Source: Chamaecyparis obtusa (lineage: Eukaryota > Streptophyta > Pinopsida > Cupressales > Cupressaceae). From it: DNA of 64,000 nucleotides. The stretch lies in NCBI GenBank assembly GCA_027943335.1, contig BSBK01000876.1, forward strand, positions 62,001-126,000. Reading direction: 5' to 3'. Positions 24,794 to 36,540 of this stretch are shown here, piece after piece. The notes beneath the pieces were generated by a model. The model saw only the letters and a program-made list of their open reading frames with translations. It was not told the origin of the DNA and did not search any database. The translations under genes were made by a program, and so were the position numbers. Every line of letters starts with the position of its first letter. Position 1 is the stretch's first letter.

Positions 24794-25045
24794 CCTACGG
24801 ATTTCTTAATACCGTACGACTTGAGAAAAAGCACTATACAGCCTGAGAAAGATACCGTACGGCCCGAGTCAAGCATCATACAAAATTCCTACCATACGGC
24901 CTCGGGTGCAAATACCATATGACACTTCCAATACTATACGGTCCCAGTAGCATACACCATACGACACCCCCATCCGTACGGCTTTGGACACAAACATCAT
25001 ATAGTGTACAACCCTTAGCAACTGTATATGTCATACAAACTTTTT
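24794..25045 (+). repeat. Cluster of CCGTACGG-like motifs
   Basis: About ten degenerate copies of ACCGTACGGCC occur at 15-25 base spacing. Clear ones are at 24811-24820, 24854-24864, 24891-24901, 24932-24943, 24957-24966 and 24972-24982. The core CCGTACGG is palindromic. They lie in the transcribed part of the LTR, after the TATA box. Similar words occur singly in the LTRs at 5044-5096 and 10926-10953. Confidence 0.6.
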
Positions 25046-25130
25046 GCTCTCTTCTCCTCCTTCATATGGTCTGGATTGGGCTATGGAGTATATAGTGTTT
25101 TCCTGTACAGTGTGGAAGGGAACATTACAG

Positions 25131-25142
25131 TGGTATCAGAGC
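25131..25142 (+). promoter_or_regulatory. Primer-binding site (initiator Met tRNA)
   Basis: TGGTATCAGAGC is a perfect match to the common plant primer site. It lies one base after the LTR end at 25129. Confidence 0.95.
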
Positions 25143-25219
25143 TGGTGATTTTGCTAGCTTGTGGGTATTGAATGAGAGTTTATTCAAGGAAAAGGAGGAG
25201 ATATCACTCAGTCAGTGGA

Positions 25220-26324
25220 ATGGAAAACTCCCAAGATCCTATCACTGAAGTCATGACTCTTCTGAGAGAGCTCATTAGGAACTAGGCATAGATAAATGAC
25301 ACTTAGCGCCTCATGGAAGAGACACTGGGAAAATTGGCTGAAGGCAAGATATCTACTGAATAAAGTGACAATTTTGTCTAAGGAAGGGAAAATCCCCAAA
25401 TCATACACTCTTGACCGTCAATGCCAACTTTCCCTCCACAAGTGGAAGAACGACATAGAGAGCAACCAACTTTCCAGGAAATACAAGATCAACTTTGGGA
25501 AGATTGGAGGAATGCAAATATGGAAGGAGACATATCCTACAAAGATTATGCTAAGATGAGAATGAGATACTCAAGCGGAAACAAGCATGGCTATTATAAT
25601 GACAATCTCAAGTGGAAGATTGGAAAAGTTAATTTGTCATCCTTTGATGGGTTTGGCACTATCACAACTCAATCTTGGGTGCAATTAGCAGACACATACT
25701 TCTAGCTCAACCCTATGCTGGAGGATGAGGCCATCAAATTTTCCACACTAAATCTGGAAGGAATAGCCCATGAATGGTGGCATCATGGCATGGTTACTCT
25801 CGGCCATGATCAAATTAATTCCTATGCTGAATCACTGAGAGACTGATAGATCATTTTGATGGAAGGGATCCAGAACTGAATTTCAAAGAATTGGCTCAAC
25901 TAAAGTAATCTGACACAGTTGATAGTTACATAATAGAATGTTAGAGAATGTTTGTCTTGGTAATAGATATTTTAGAAAGACGATTGATGGTGTTGTTTAT
26001 GGATGGACTGGCAAAACCCTTGAAGGTTTGGGTGAATGGATTCAACCCCATCACACTCATGGAGGAAATTAAGAAGGCATGCAACATGGTGACATCTTCT
26101 TCTTCCACCAAAAATTACTCACAGTCCAAACCTCCTCTCTCTCAAAAGGAGAAAGACAGCAGACCCCACCTAGAAAGCCCTCGTTGGATGAGGCAACTAG
26201 GAAGAAACTCAGGAGGAAGAAACTATGTTTCAACTATAAGGAGCCATGGGTACCGAGACATCGATGCCTTGGCAAAGGAAAAATCCATTACATTAAGGTT
26301 TTGTCTGATAGTGAGGAGGAATAG
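25220..26324 (+). pseudogene. gag: Ty3/gypsy gag, broken
   Basis: The frame begins with ATG at 25220, about 80 bases after the primer site. Early stops are TAG, TAA and TGA codons, mostly one C-to-T change from CAG, CAA or CGA. The capsid-like domain is clear at about 25630-25850 (SFDGFG then WVQLADTYF, NLEGIAHEWWHHG) and continues, after frame changes, at about 25900-26090 (VLFMDGLAKPLKVWV). A zinc-knuckle region near 26240-26275 reads LCFNYKEPWVPRHRC. The second Cys of the expected C-x2-C pattern is Tyr, so the knuckle is damaged. The 185-codon open frame at 25948-26505 is true gag only in its first third. Confidence 0.85.
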
Positions 26325-26439
26325 GTACCCAAAGATGAAGGGGATGACAAAAAGCCTCGGGGGAGGTAAACATCAATCATGCAGAAAGAATTTCCACACT
26401 CTTGAAAAGAGGAGGCACCATTTCTACCTTGGCATGAAC

Positions 26440-26830
26440 TCCAAGGTGTACTGTATTTTGGGTCTGGGGTACCCTCCAAGGGCAACGAGTCATGGTCAGG
26501 CTTGACAGCGAAGCTACACTCAACTTCATTAACTTATTACTGGTGAGTCAATGAGGTTTGTGTATAGAGCCACACTAGGGATTCAACGTTAAGGTGGTAG
26601 GAGGAAACCTATTAAAATGCACCCATCTAGTTCTGCAACTCAGCATCACCATGGGAAACCACACAGTGATAGATGATTTTTTCATGGTTGATCTGGACGA
26701 CATGGAAGTCATTCTGGGCATTCAGTGGATGGAAACATTGGATGAAAACACACAGAGTTTCAAATGAATGGAGTTCTCCTTCGAGGTGAACAACAAAAAG
26801 ATTGTGCTGAGAGGGTCAATGAGTTTTGAC
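26440..26830 (+). pseudogene. Ty3/gypsy aspartic protease, broken
   Basis: The segment GTLQGQRVMVRLDSEATLNFI (about 26470-26530) matches the start of the plant gypsy protease. The usual catalytic Asp-Ser-Gly triad is Asp-Ser-Glu here, a G-to-A change. After a frame change the rest of the domain follows (VIDDFFMVDLDDMEVILGIQW, about 26660-26730), then GSMS, after which the family ends. It lies downstream of the gag zinc knuckle, as in Ty3/gypsy elements. Confidence 0.8.
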
Positions 26831-27554
26831 TCAAAAACTACAAAATCAAATCCTCATAGAAATATCACAATTATGACACTGCCAAGTTGGAGTACCATTA
26901 TTAAACAAACTCCATATTAACTTTTGATTTTGTAATAATTTGTCCTCATTGAGTTGTCCATTTTAGTGTCCATAGAGGACATGGAAAATACAGTGACTTT
27001 TGGTATGATTGCTATTTTTAGTAAGTTTTTTTTTACATTGTGTAATTGATTCAATTTTATAGTCGCTGAATTTGAAGCATTTAAATAGATTACAAGGTAT
27101 GCATCTTTTCCATCGAGTTTGCCAAATTTGTACAGTCTCTCATTTTTAACCAAGCTATCTTGGTCAGCTTCAGTAATTGTCAAACTGTATTCTATTGCTT
27201 TGACAATTGTTGTTTACAATAAATTAAGTTCCACACTGTTGCATTGTACTCCAAAATTCCCACATAAATTAGATCAATACTAATAACATTGTCCACTAAG
27301 TTTGATCAAAAATTTTGGTTAGAATAATAATATTGTCAACTAACTCTAGTTCAATTTTTGGTTATAATAATAATGTTGTCAACTAGGTGTGCTTTTCAAA
27401 AATAATTTTGTCCATATAAATCAAAAAAGTTTGGATAAGGACCAATCATATATGAAATCAACATGACCCCTATTGAAGAAAAGATGTAATTACAAAACTC
27501 AAAGACATCTATGAACTTAGAGATTTTCCTAAGATAGAAGATGCGTAACTTGTT

Positions 27555-27732
27555 GGTGTGCACCAAATGTGGATGCAGTTCAATCATAGTCTGAATGTGC
27601 ATTGTGGATGTGCTCTAGGTGCACATTATGTATGCACTCTAGATGCGCAAACGCTTGCGCAACCCATGCATCCACTATCTATGGTGCACACTGTGTGCTC
27701 GTCCAGGGTGCACCCAAGCTCATCCATGCACA
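27555..27732 (+). repeat. Cluster of GTGCAC/TGCGC-like palindromic words
   Basis: Copies of GTGCAC or close variants recur every 15-30 bases (GGTGTGCACC, AGGTGCACAT, GGTGCACACT, GGGTGCACCC). A GCGCAA/TTGCGC hairpin with a 4-base loop lies at 27645-27660. The arrangement recalls the CCGTACGG cluster in the LTR at 24794-25045, so this may be the remnant of another LTR. Confidence 0.5.
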
Positions 27733-28257
27733 ACTCACAAAAATTGCTTTATTATTTTTTCTTTTTATGGTCAAAACACTAAAATGACCCTTTATGAGGC
27801 TATTCAACCTAAAAACATATCTTTTTGTTTACTCTTTTTCTCTCAACTCATTTTGTCTCCATTTTGGCATTTTGAAGGGTAGGTGGTTTTCTTTGAAGGG
27901 GATCCTTTATGGTTTTAAAATGACTCTATATGGGGCCATAAAATAATGTGTGCTATGGGGTTCTAATGTGTGTTTCCCCTTGGCCTCATTGGGCATGCTA
28001 CCTCTAGACTTTCCGGAAGGGGCACTACCCCTTGACCCTGTTGGGGGTGTTTCCCCCAAACCCCCGTTTGATTTTTTAGTACACTACAACTTTGAGTTTA
28101 CACAATACATCTATTTGATGATTTTATTGTGTCTTTAATATTTATTCAATCAACATCTAATATTTATCTTTGGCATTTGGCATTGATCATTGATGAAGTA
28201 TCATACTATCAAATGATTTAGTTTTACAAATTTGTATATTTCTTTATTTTTTTGTGT

Positions 28258-28274
28258 ACACACACACACACACA
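28258..28274 (+). repeat. CA microsatellite
   Basis: About eight AC repeats (17 bases), preceded by GTGT so that the left edge is palindromic. Confidence 0.9.
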
Positions 28275-29274
28275 TACACGAACCTACTCAAAGCCCCAAA
28301 ACAATTTGCACGTACCCACATATTGGGTTCTTGTACCCATACCCATACCCAAATAAGACTATAGGTACAAGCTTTCATAGTAAAATGTAAAGGATGAAAC
28401 TCCACGCACTAGTGTATAGATACTAAACCAAGAGAAGCAACTCTTTGTATGTAAGTTTGTTGAAGTTGTAGTGAGATTTTAAGGCACAACAGATGGTTCT
28501 AGAAGACCTTTCAAGTTTCCAACTAGCTTCTTTAGTCTTCACCAATCATAAAAGGGAATTGCAGACCTGGACGTCTTTAGAACATATCTAGAATAGTCCA
28601 AGATGTGGCCTAAAATCTATATCCAATCCCTCCCAAATACACCCTAACTAAGAGGTAACATAAAGAGGGGAAATATGTTTATTAAATCTTTAAGTCACTT
28701 AGATATTCTCACAACTGTTGCAATTGAGCACCTAGATCTCAGAAGAAGGATAGAACAATACGCAAAATTATGTCTCAATCACCTAGGACTCCTAATATGA
28801 AACTTAGGATGAAAACAAACTGGAGTTGTTCTATTGATAAAGAGTGATGGAAATATGCTCTTTCACTTTTATCAAGAAATAGATTCACACCATGAAATAT
28901 TATTCATAGTAATCAAAATTCCAAAAGTATAAACCTTATTTGCTTTTATTTTTATATTTATTTTCCAGGTTATAATGTATAGTTGATAATCTTATATCAC
29001 CTCTCAATGGAAATATTTATCTCAATCAATAGTCATCAATGAAGTCTTTATCTTAAATATATTGCCAATGTTTTATTGAAACCCCAATATTGCCTTTTGA
29101 AATATCTGTGAATTTCCACTAAAATTTCAGGAGTTTCAATTCACATTGTTGTAGAGTGCCTTCCTCCAATGAACAGTAGTGACCAAACATACAAAATATT
29201 TCCCCAAACATTCATGAAAATATTACAATATTTCATTTTCAGACTTTACATGGTAAAATGTATTCCATATGTTC

Positions 29275-29279
29275 AACAA
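29275..29279 (+). repeat. Left target-site duplication (AACAA)
   Basis: Identical to 34572-34576 on the other side of the element. Confidence 0.85.
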
Positions 29280-31076
29280 TGGTGCAGGGGCACCCAAGAG
29301 CACAAGAGGGTCACTTGGAGGACCTGAGTATAGTGGAAGGAAGAGCATGACCTAAGGTCATTTGATTTGATGTAATATGGAATTTAAAGCCATTTGATGT
29401 AATAAGCAAAGCCTAGAAGTATAAAGGCATGCAAATGACAAGTTGATGTAATAAGTAATTGGATGCCTACATTGGCATAATAGGCCTAGATGGATGAGAT
29501 TAGGTCTTAGGATGAGTTTAAAGGTTTAGATATGTTATTTGGATCATACAAGAACAAAATCTAAAGTTAGGAGACTCTAGGAGTTTATTTAAATAAGTTG
29601 GCAAATTTGAATATTTGAATTCAAACGGTCAAATGTAAAAAGGAGGGAAAACTCTAAAAATGAGATTAGTTTTTTGTTGGGAGTTTTCAACCACCTTGGA
29701 TTGGTTGGGGTAGTTGTACGAAGGTTATTTAAACATTGTAAAGTGAGAAATGAGGAGTACAGTTAGAGAGTGCATTTGTATGGACTGATCCAGATTTTGA
29801 CAATAAAATTCTAATTTCTTGCAAGGTTTTGATCACATTGCAATGATACATTGATCCCAAGCTTTGTGTATGATTGGGATGCATTGTATTTATATTTTTG
29901 GAAGTAGTTTTCATTTCCTTTAGCATTTGAATACGTTCTAGATTGGCTGTCCTGTAGAAATATAGAAATTTACTTTGGTTTAAAAATGTAAATTGGTTGA
30001 TCCATCCCCTTTATGTATTTTTTGTCACTTGGGGATGGATCCAAACCTTTTAACATAGTATTATAACATTTAAAATGCAGGAAAGAAGAAGATTTTGCAA
30101 GTTGAGAGTGATTGAAGGAGTTTGATGAGTTTGAAGGGTGCACAAGGGTCATGAAATTGGTGCAAGGGTACAGTAGTAGAAGTTATAGCCTTTGGATGGG
30201 GGTATTTTATGCATGAATATATCATAAAATGGTCAAATGATGGTGAATCAACTTTGGTTGAGTTTCTATGGTGTTGGGAGACAAGAGATTGAGTGAGACG
30301 TAGTTTCTAGGGGTTTTTGAGACAAATTTGGGGATTTTCCATCTAGAAGGATCAAAGATCAAAATTGATGATAAAATACTCTAATTAGAGTCATTTTATG
30401 ACACTTTTGAAAGTGGAAAGGTCTGGGAGTAAGTCCTTAATAGGGTTTCTTTGTTAATTGAACCTATTAGGCCTAGTTGGGAAACTGGAATCAACAATTT
30501 TAAGGTGTGATATTCCAAAACAAGTAGTATTGGTTTTGACATATGTTATACAAATTGAAAAAGGGTATTCAAATGTATGATTTTTTTTCTGATTCATTTG
30601 GAATTTTTTTGAGAAAACTATGAAAGACAGTCGCTGTTGTACTACAAGGATTGGGGTTTGAAGGCCTAGAATGGACAGTTTGGGTTTTGGAGTAAAAATT
30701 CCATAGTGTGAGTGCATGGTGTGTGGAGATAGGAAAAAAAATAGATGTTAAGGTCCTTGGAGGGTTTGGGATCACCATTGGAAGAGGTGATCAAGAAATT
30801 GGGTGATAGAATCTATTGGGCAAGCATAGACAATCAAGGAACAAAAACTTGTTTGGAAGGGTGGATATGGAGTTGTTGAATGGAACTTAAGGTGTGGAGT
30901 ATAGTGGACCAAGGTATGGTGTATTTGACCTCTGATAGGTCTAAACTCTAAAGAATGTGGGATGGGTCTTGTTGTTGATTCTATGTGATGGAAGAATGAG
31001 AGTGATGTTACAAAACAAAAGGGAATTAGTGAAATCTCCTATGAAGATTGGATAACTACCACTAGCCTCTGCATCA
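29280..31076 (+). repeat. 5' LTR (1797 bp)
   Basis: Starts TGGTGCAGGGGCACC and ends CTCTGCATCA, followed by AT and the primer site. TATTTAAA-type boxes near 29590 and 29728 are candidate promoter elements. The second occupies the same context (GGTTATTTAAA) as in the array LTRs. Confidence 0.9.
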
Positions 31077-31078
31077 AT

Positions 31079-31090
31079 TGGTATCAGAGC
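31079..31090 (+). promoter_or_regulatory. Primer-binding site (initiator Met tRNA)
   Basis: TGGTATCAGAGC, a perfect match to the common plant primer site, two bases after the LTR end. Confidence 0.95.
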
Positions 31091-31258
31091 CTAGGAGCAT
31101 CCTAGCTGAAGAATGTTAGGGAAGAATCTTGTGAATCTTTGGTGTATTGAATCCTTGGTGAACCCTTGGAGTTGAGTAATCCTTTGAGGTGAGTTCTCGA
31201 GTTGATCCTTTGCATTGGAGAGACAAAGATTGAAGATTCAAGGTAAGAGGTTGAGAAT

Positions 31259-31969
31259 TTGACAGTAGGTATGGTGGTCATCATAGCTGAGGATACAAAT
31301 TACAATCAGTGGTACCCAATATTTAGAACACAATGTAAGTGCAAAGGTAAAATTTATAAGGTTTTTGTTTCAAGTGGTTCATTTGCAAATCTTGTTTCAT
31401 TTGAAATGGTTAACAAATTCGATCTACCAAGAATGGCACATGTTATGCCTTACATATCATAGGGATTAGATGTTGGATGTTGTGTTGATGTGAAGGAGAA
31501 GGCTTATGTTCCCTTCACCATTGGATCATATAAAGATGTACTATGTGACATTGTACCCTTGAGAGGTTTCCATATGATTTTAGGAAGGGCTTGGCAGGTT
31601 GAGAAGAAGTCCCTACATGATGGTGGAAGGAACACCTACACTATCACAAAAGATGGGGATAAGATAACATCGGTGCCATTGGAGGAGCACAAGACAACTT
31701 CGAAGGTGTCAGAGAACATTGGAATCTTTGAGAGGGAAAGGTTCCTAAGGAAAGAGGAACATGGTGATGTAGCTGAAAGAATAGGGGATTGTTTGATGAA
31801 GAAGGATGATGCTTTGGAGCAAGTAGCCAATAAGAATGTAGATGTGCATGGAGTTGAGGAAGACATCCTAGAAAAGGATGATGTGAAGACAAATTGTCCA
31901 TTAGGAGGACAAAAGACTAGACAGCAGCAGATGAGTGTTGAAGAACAAAGGTTAAGAAAGCTGGAGTAG
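31259..31969 (+). pseudogene. Ty3/gypsy aspartic protease region, broken
   Basis: A frame broken by one TAG (after 31459) reads QWYPIFRTQCKCKGK then VFVSSGSFANLVSFEMVNKF. It continues with VPFTIGSYKDVLCDIVPL and HMILGRAWQ (about 31300-31600). This order matches the protease of plant gypsy elements. The catalytic Asp-Ser-Gly has become Ser-Ser-Gly, so it should be inactive. The part after about 31640 is Lys/Glu-rich and ends at a TAG after 31966. It is not protease and I do not recognise it. Confidence 0.75.
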
Positions 31970-32781
31970 AGGTAAAGAACAAAGGTACTGATAAAGACAA
32001 TAGAGAAACAAGTCTTGGAAGACTTGAGGAAAAGGATATGATACTAGTTGCAAAAATACTATCCACTACAAATAGGATAGGAAATGGGGCACAAAGTTTT
32101 GCCGAAAATAGTAAGGTATGGGGTTGATAAGATAGCCATCAAGGGAGAGTTGAAATGCCAAGGGAAATGGCATGAGAAGGATGAGTTGTTGTAGACAACA
32201 GTAGTGGTCTTAGGGTGTGAAGAGACTAAAGATGATAAGACAATGGAGATAAAGAGACAAGAGAAGGCTAAGAAAGGTGTTTACATTCCAAGAATGGAGA
32301 AGTATACAAATATGGAGAGAATAAGTTGTTTTTGGTTTATTATTCTGATTTTGTTGTAGGTATATGTGAGTATGATGGAGATTCCTAGTGTGGTGAAAAT
32401 AGAAATGATTGGCAAGAGTCATATGTTGGAAGGAGCTTGTTATTTCTCTTTGATTATACTTGTTTGTTTTATGAATACTAAGCCTAAAATTAGAAGGAGA
32501 AGGTATAGGAAGAAGGCAGGGAGTCTGAACCTCAGAGAGGCTACTATACAGATGGAAAAGAGGTGTGACATAGCAACATTATGCAGGGGTAACCATGCTA
32601 AGGTTGAAGGAGTAGCAACATGGATTTCAAGGGCTTAAGAGATCATGGGGTGTCAAGAAGGAAAGTGCACATGCAAGGTGTAGATGAAAGAATTTCAAGA
32701 ACATGAAAATGTATTTTCTAATGTTTGTTTTGCAGGTATACCATTTCTAAGGGACTTGGAAAAATTTGAAGCCTAGGAGTA
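31970..32781 (+). other. 3' part of internal region, no domain recognised
   Basis: No RT, RNase H or integrase motif is visible. A frame at 32366-32638 is open without known motifs. Near the end, CTAATGTTTGTTTTGCAG (32718-32735) looks like a splice branch point and 3' acceptor and has a counterpart in the array units. A short purine tract CCTAGGAGTA precedes the 3' LTR. Confidence 0.5.
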
Positions 32782-34571
32782 TGGTGTAGGGGCACCCAAG
32801 AGCACAAGAGGGTCACTTGGAGGACCTAAGGATAGTGGAAGGAAGAAAATGACCTAAGGTCATTTGATTTGATGTAATATGGCATTTAAAGCTATTTGAT
32901 GTAATAAGCAAAGCCTAGAAGTATAAAGGCATGAAAATGACAAGTTGATGTAATAAGTAGTTGGATGCCTACATTGGCATAATAGGCCTAGATGGTTGAG
33001 ATTAGGTCTTAGGATGAGTTTAAAGGTTTAGATATGTTATTTGGATCATAAAAGAACAAAATCCAAAGTTGGGAGACTCTAGGATTTTATTTAAATAAGT
33101 TGGCAAATTTGAATATTTGAATTCAAACAGTCAAGTGTAAAATGGAGCGAAATCTCTAAAAATGAGATTAGTTTATTGTTAGGAGTTTCCAACCACCTTG
33201 GATTGGTTGGGGTAATTGTATGAAGGTTATTTAAACATTGTAAAGTGAGAAATGAGGAGTACAGTCAGAGATTGCATTTGTACGGACTGATTTAGATTTT
33301 GGCAATCAAATTCTGATTTCTTGCAAGGTTTTGATCACATTGGAATGATACATTGATCCCAAGCTTTGTGTATGATTTGGATGCATTGTATTTAACTTAT
33401 CTAAAGTAGTTTTCATTTCCTTCAGCATTTGAATATGTTCTAGATTGGCTGTCCTATAGAAATACAAAGATTTACTTTGGTTTAAAAATGTAAATTGGTT
33501 GATCCATCCCCTTTATGTATTTCATGTCACTTGGGGATGGATCCAAAACTTGTAACATAGTATTATAACATTGAAAATTCAAGAAAGAAGAAGAGTTTGC
33601 AAGTTGAGATTGATTGAAGGAGTTTGATGAGTTTGAAGGGTGCACAAGGGTCATGAAATTGGTGCAAGGGTACAACAGTAGAAGTTATAGCCTTTGGAGG
33701 GGGGTATTTTATGCATGAATCCATCATAGGATGGTAAAATTATGGTGAATCAACTTTGGTTGAGTTGCTATGGTGCTGGGAGACAAGAGATTGAGCAAGC
33801 CCTAGTTTCTAGGGGTTTTTGAGACAAATTTGGGGCTTTTGCATCTAGAAGGGTCAAAGATCCAAATTGATGATAGAATATGCTAATTAGAGTAATTTTA
33901 AGACACTGTTGGAAGTGGAAAGGTCTAGGAGTAAGTCCTTAATAGGGTTTCTTTGTTAATTGAGCCTATTAGGCCTAGTTGGGAAACCAGAATCAACAAT
34001 TTTAAGGTGTGATGTTCCAAACAAATTAGTATTGGTTTTGACATATGTTATAAAACATGAAAAATGGTATTCAAATGTATGATTTTTTTTCTAAGTCATT
34101 TGGAATGTTTTTGAGAAAACTATGAAACACAGTCACTGCTGTACTACAAGGATTGGGGTTTGAAGGCCTAGAATGGACAGTTTGGGTTTTGGAGTAAAAA
34201 TTCCATAATGTGAGTGCATGGTGTTTGGAGATAGGAAAAACAATATATTTTAAGGTCCTTGGAGGGTTTGGAATCACTATTGGAAGAGGTGATCAAGAAA
34301 TTGGGTGATAGAACTTATTGGGCAAGTATAGACAATCAAGGAACAAAAACTTGTTTCGAAGGGTGGATATGGAGTTTTTGAATGGACCTTAAGGTGTGGA
34401 GTCTATTGGACCAAGGTATGGTGTATTTTACCTCTGATAGGTCTAAATAATGTTGGATGGGTCTTGGTGTTGATTCTATGTGATGGAAGAATGAGAGTGT
34501 TGTTACAAAACAAAAGGGAATTAGTGAAATCTCCTATGAAGATTGGATAACTACCACTAGCCTCTGCATCA
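32782..34571 (+). repeat. 3' LTR (1790 bp)
   Basis: Collinear with 29280-31076. Starts TGGTGTAGGGGCACC and ends CTCTGCATCA, followed by the target duplication AACAA. Confidence 0.9.
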
Positions 34572-34576
34572 AACAA
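34572..34576 (+). repeat. Right target-site duplication (AACAA)
   Basis: Identical to 29275-29279. Confidence 0.85.
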
Positions 34577-36540
34577 TATTCATTTATGAACCTTACTCGC
34601 CAACTATAATTTAAGTTCAAATCATTAGACTTATAATATCTTCATGTGCACAAAGGGGGAAAATATTTATTTATCTGTATGTTGAATCACCTTGTGAGTT
34701 TTTAATGTTTGATATATATCAATATTTAACACTGTCTAGATTTTATTTTCATAGCAAAACCAAACAATAGAAAGTTAGAAGGTCGTTAGAAATATTTACC
34801 AAAATATATGATGTTAATATTTTCCACGATAATGTTAATGTTTGCTTCACTAAATAAATCACGACAAGGATTATCCCATAAATATTAATTGCCTAACAGC
34901 TATGATGTAGTTTTGATAGGGCAAAGTACTCAACCCGATAACTTGAATATTTCCTTTCAATTAACTTCTTCTTGAAAAACTTTTGAAACAACCAAAAATA
35001 TTAATCCTCCACTTAATCAAGACCCATGATCTCCAATATATGAAGCCCATAAATATTAAAATGATCACAATATAATATGATCCTCCAAATGATATAAAAT
35101 ATCTTCTCAGGAAATAAGACCAACGACCAAGATAAAGATATTATATTACAAAAAAATAAACTTCAAAACTCCCAAGTAAATAAATATGCTATTTGGCATT
35201 CACCGCATTAGTAAAAATCATGAAAATATGTCATAGACCAAACATATAAATGCCACTAATATTATACCACTATTACTTGATAAAACCTCTATTTTTTTTG
35301 AATAAATATCACTCATTCTCTGACTAATAGATCCAAAATAACAAAAGCTTGAAATTTATCTCCAATGGAGACTTCCAAATTTTGCACAAATGTGAACTCT
35401 GAAACCTCATAGGTTGGCAGGAGAACCTGCTCTGATACCATGTTGTTTATGTGCTTGTTTAACCACATGCAATGACTCACCCTCCCAACCATAGACAATA
35501 CCCGATTGTCTCCCCTAAGCACTTGAATATTTGATCTGCTAGAAGATGTGAATCATAGTGGATCAAAATCTATATCAATCCCAATAAGGAGGAAATTGAT
35601 TTGAATATATATCCTTAGATGTGTCTTTTCATTGAAGGGTTGACCTCTTTCAAATTGAGGCAACTTTAAGAGTCGACATTAATAACAATAAAAAAAAAAA
35701 TTTATTAGGTGAACTGACACACTACTTGAGTCAACTTCATAAGGTATATAATTGAGTTTGAATTAGGAGATAATTCCTGCCACTAACATCAACAGGGGGT
35801 GTCTGTGTAGGTGATCTTCATAGAACATTAGTAGAAGGCACCATAAGAGATATAAAACCAACATCACGACATTCAAATTAACAAGTTTATTAAGCCAACC
35901 ACTTGATCCCAAGTACATTTTTTGCTAGTTTTGCATGTTGTGTCTATGGATTAATATAGATTAAGCTCTAATAGTGCCCAAAGGGCCTTGAAATTAACCC
36001 AAGAATTAAGATAAAGTAATCTTGGTATCATATTAATTATTTGACACAAAGAAGTACTAGTTTCCACAGGTATGTCTATATATTTTACATGGTCATATAC
36101 AAATAAATACATTTTGATACCAATAAATGTGCACACAATATGCTTACTTTGAGACAAGAATTATAGATTATAACTTCTTAAATTGAATTTCATATATTAG
36201 TCTTCCTTAAAATATCACACTTAAAGATTTTATATGAGCACAAAACCAAAAAATTGATGTCTAGGAGAATATTTCAGCATGAACCTAGACCATGAGAATG
36301 TAAGTCAAAAGTTCAAATATACAAAGGGTAAAAGGAAATAGGGTTAACCTTATACCATCTTTAATTTCCACTTAAGGCCATGATATATGCAAAGGTAATA
36401 TAAGGAATTGGAAACTTGTAATTATAGGTTAATAAATTCAAGAAATTACTGGAAGCAAGGAATAATATATGTTATACCTTGTATATAACATATAAGCAGA
36501 GAAAGGAATTACAAGAAGGTCCTTGGAGGGGCAAAAGTAG
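34577..36540. other. Flanking DNA with retroelement fragment, no gene
   Basis: AT-rich sequence without a recognisable coding frame. It contains a minus-strand primer-site-like sequence at 35429-35440. An LTR of a minus-strand element may therefore lie just above 35440, but I could not find its partner. Confidence 0.4.
35429..35440 (-). promoter_or_regulatory. Primer-binding site, isolated
   Basis: The minus strand reads TGGTATCAGAGC, a perfect match to the initiator-Met site, preceded by ...AAACAACA, which could be an LTR end. On this reading the element runs towards lower coordinates. No gag or pol motif and no second LTR are seen in the ~850 bases down to the 34576 boundary, so it is a truncated fragment. 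Confidence 0.65.

Larger units (their letters stand above)
24284..25129 (+). repeat. 5' LTR of gypsy element (846 bp)
   Basis: It starts TGTAATGTCCC and ends GGGAACATTACA, giving matching inverted ends TGTAATGT/ACATTACA. The primer site follows after one base. It contains a TATA box (24639-24647), a 23-bp dyad just before it, and a cluster of CCGTACGG-like motifs in the second half. Confidence 0.85.
24284..26880 (+). mobile_element. Truncated Ty3/gypsy retrotransposon
   Basis: The order is LTR, initiator-Met primer site, gag and protease, after which recognisable coding sequence stops near 26880. Reverse transcriptase, RNase H, integrase and a 3' LTR are not present downstream. The gag and protease families are those of plant Ty3/gypsy elements. 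The right boundary is approximate and marks where similarity to the family ends, not a clear sequence signal. Confidence 0.85.
26881..29274. other. AT-rich DNA with short repeats, no gene
   Basis: No protein motif is recognised. Notable parts are a cluster of GTGCAC-like palindromes (27555-27732), a GC-richer patch with alternating C and G runs near 28010-28065, a CA microsatellite (28258-28274) and ACCCAT repeats near 28335-28352. Short open frames over the palindrome cluster are produced by the repeat. Confidence 0.5.
29280..34571 (+). mobile_element. Complete-ended LTR element with gypsy protease remnant
   Basis: Direct repeats at 29280-31076 and 32782-34571 flank a 1.7-kb internal region. 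Both LTRs begin TGGTG(C/T)AGGGGCACC and end CTCTGCATCA, forming inverted termini TGRTGCAG. The element is bounded by AACAA on both sides (29275-29279 and 34572-34576), a perfect 5-bp target duplication. Only a protease-like segment is recognised inside, so gag and the polymerase part are missing or unrecognisable. The LTRs differ by roughly 5% in a ~280-bp stretch compared by eye, so it is older than the element at 12563. The same LTR termini are used by the array at 39494-53761. Confidence 0.9.

Noticed and set aside
25948..26505. 185-codon frame as one gene
   Set aside because: Only its first third is gag. The zinc-knuckle part continues in another frame, so the remainder is out-of-frame translation.
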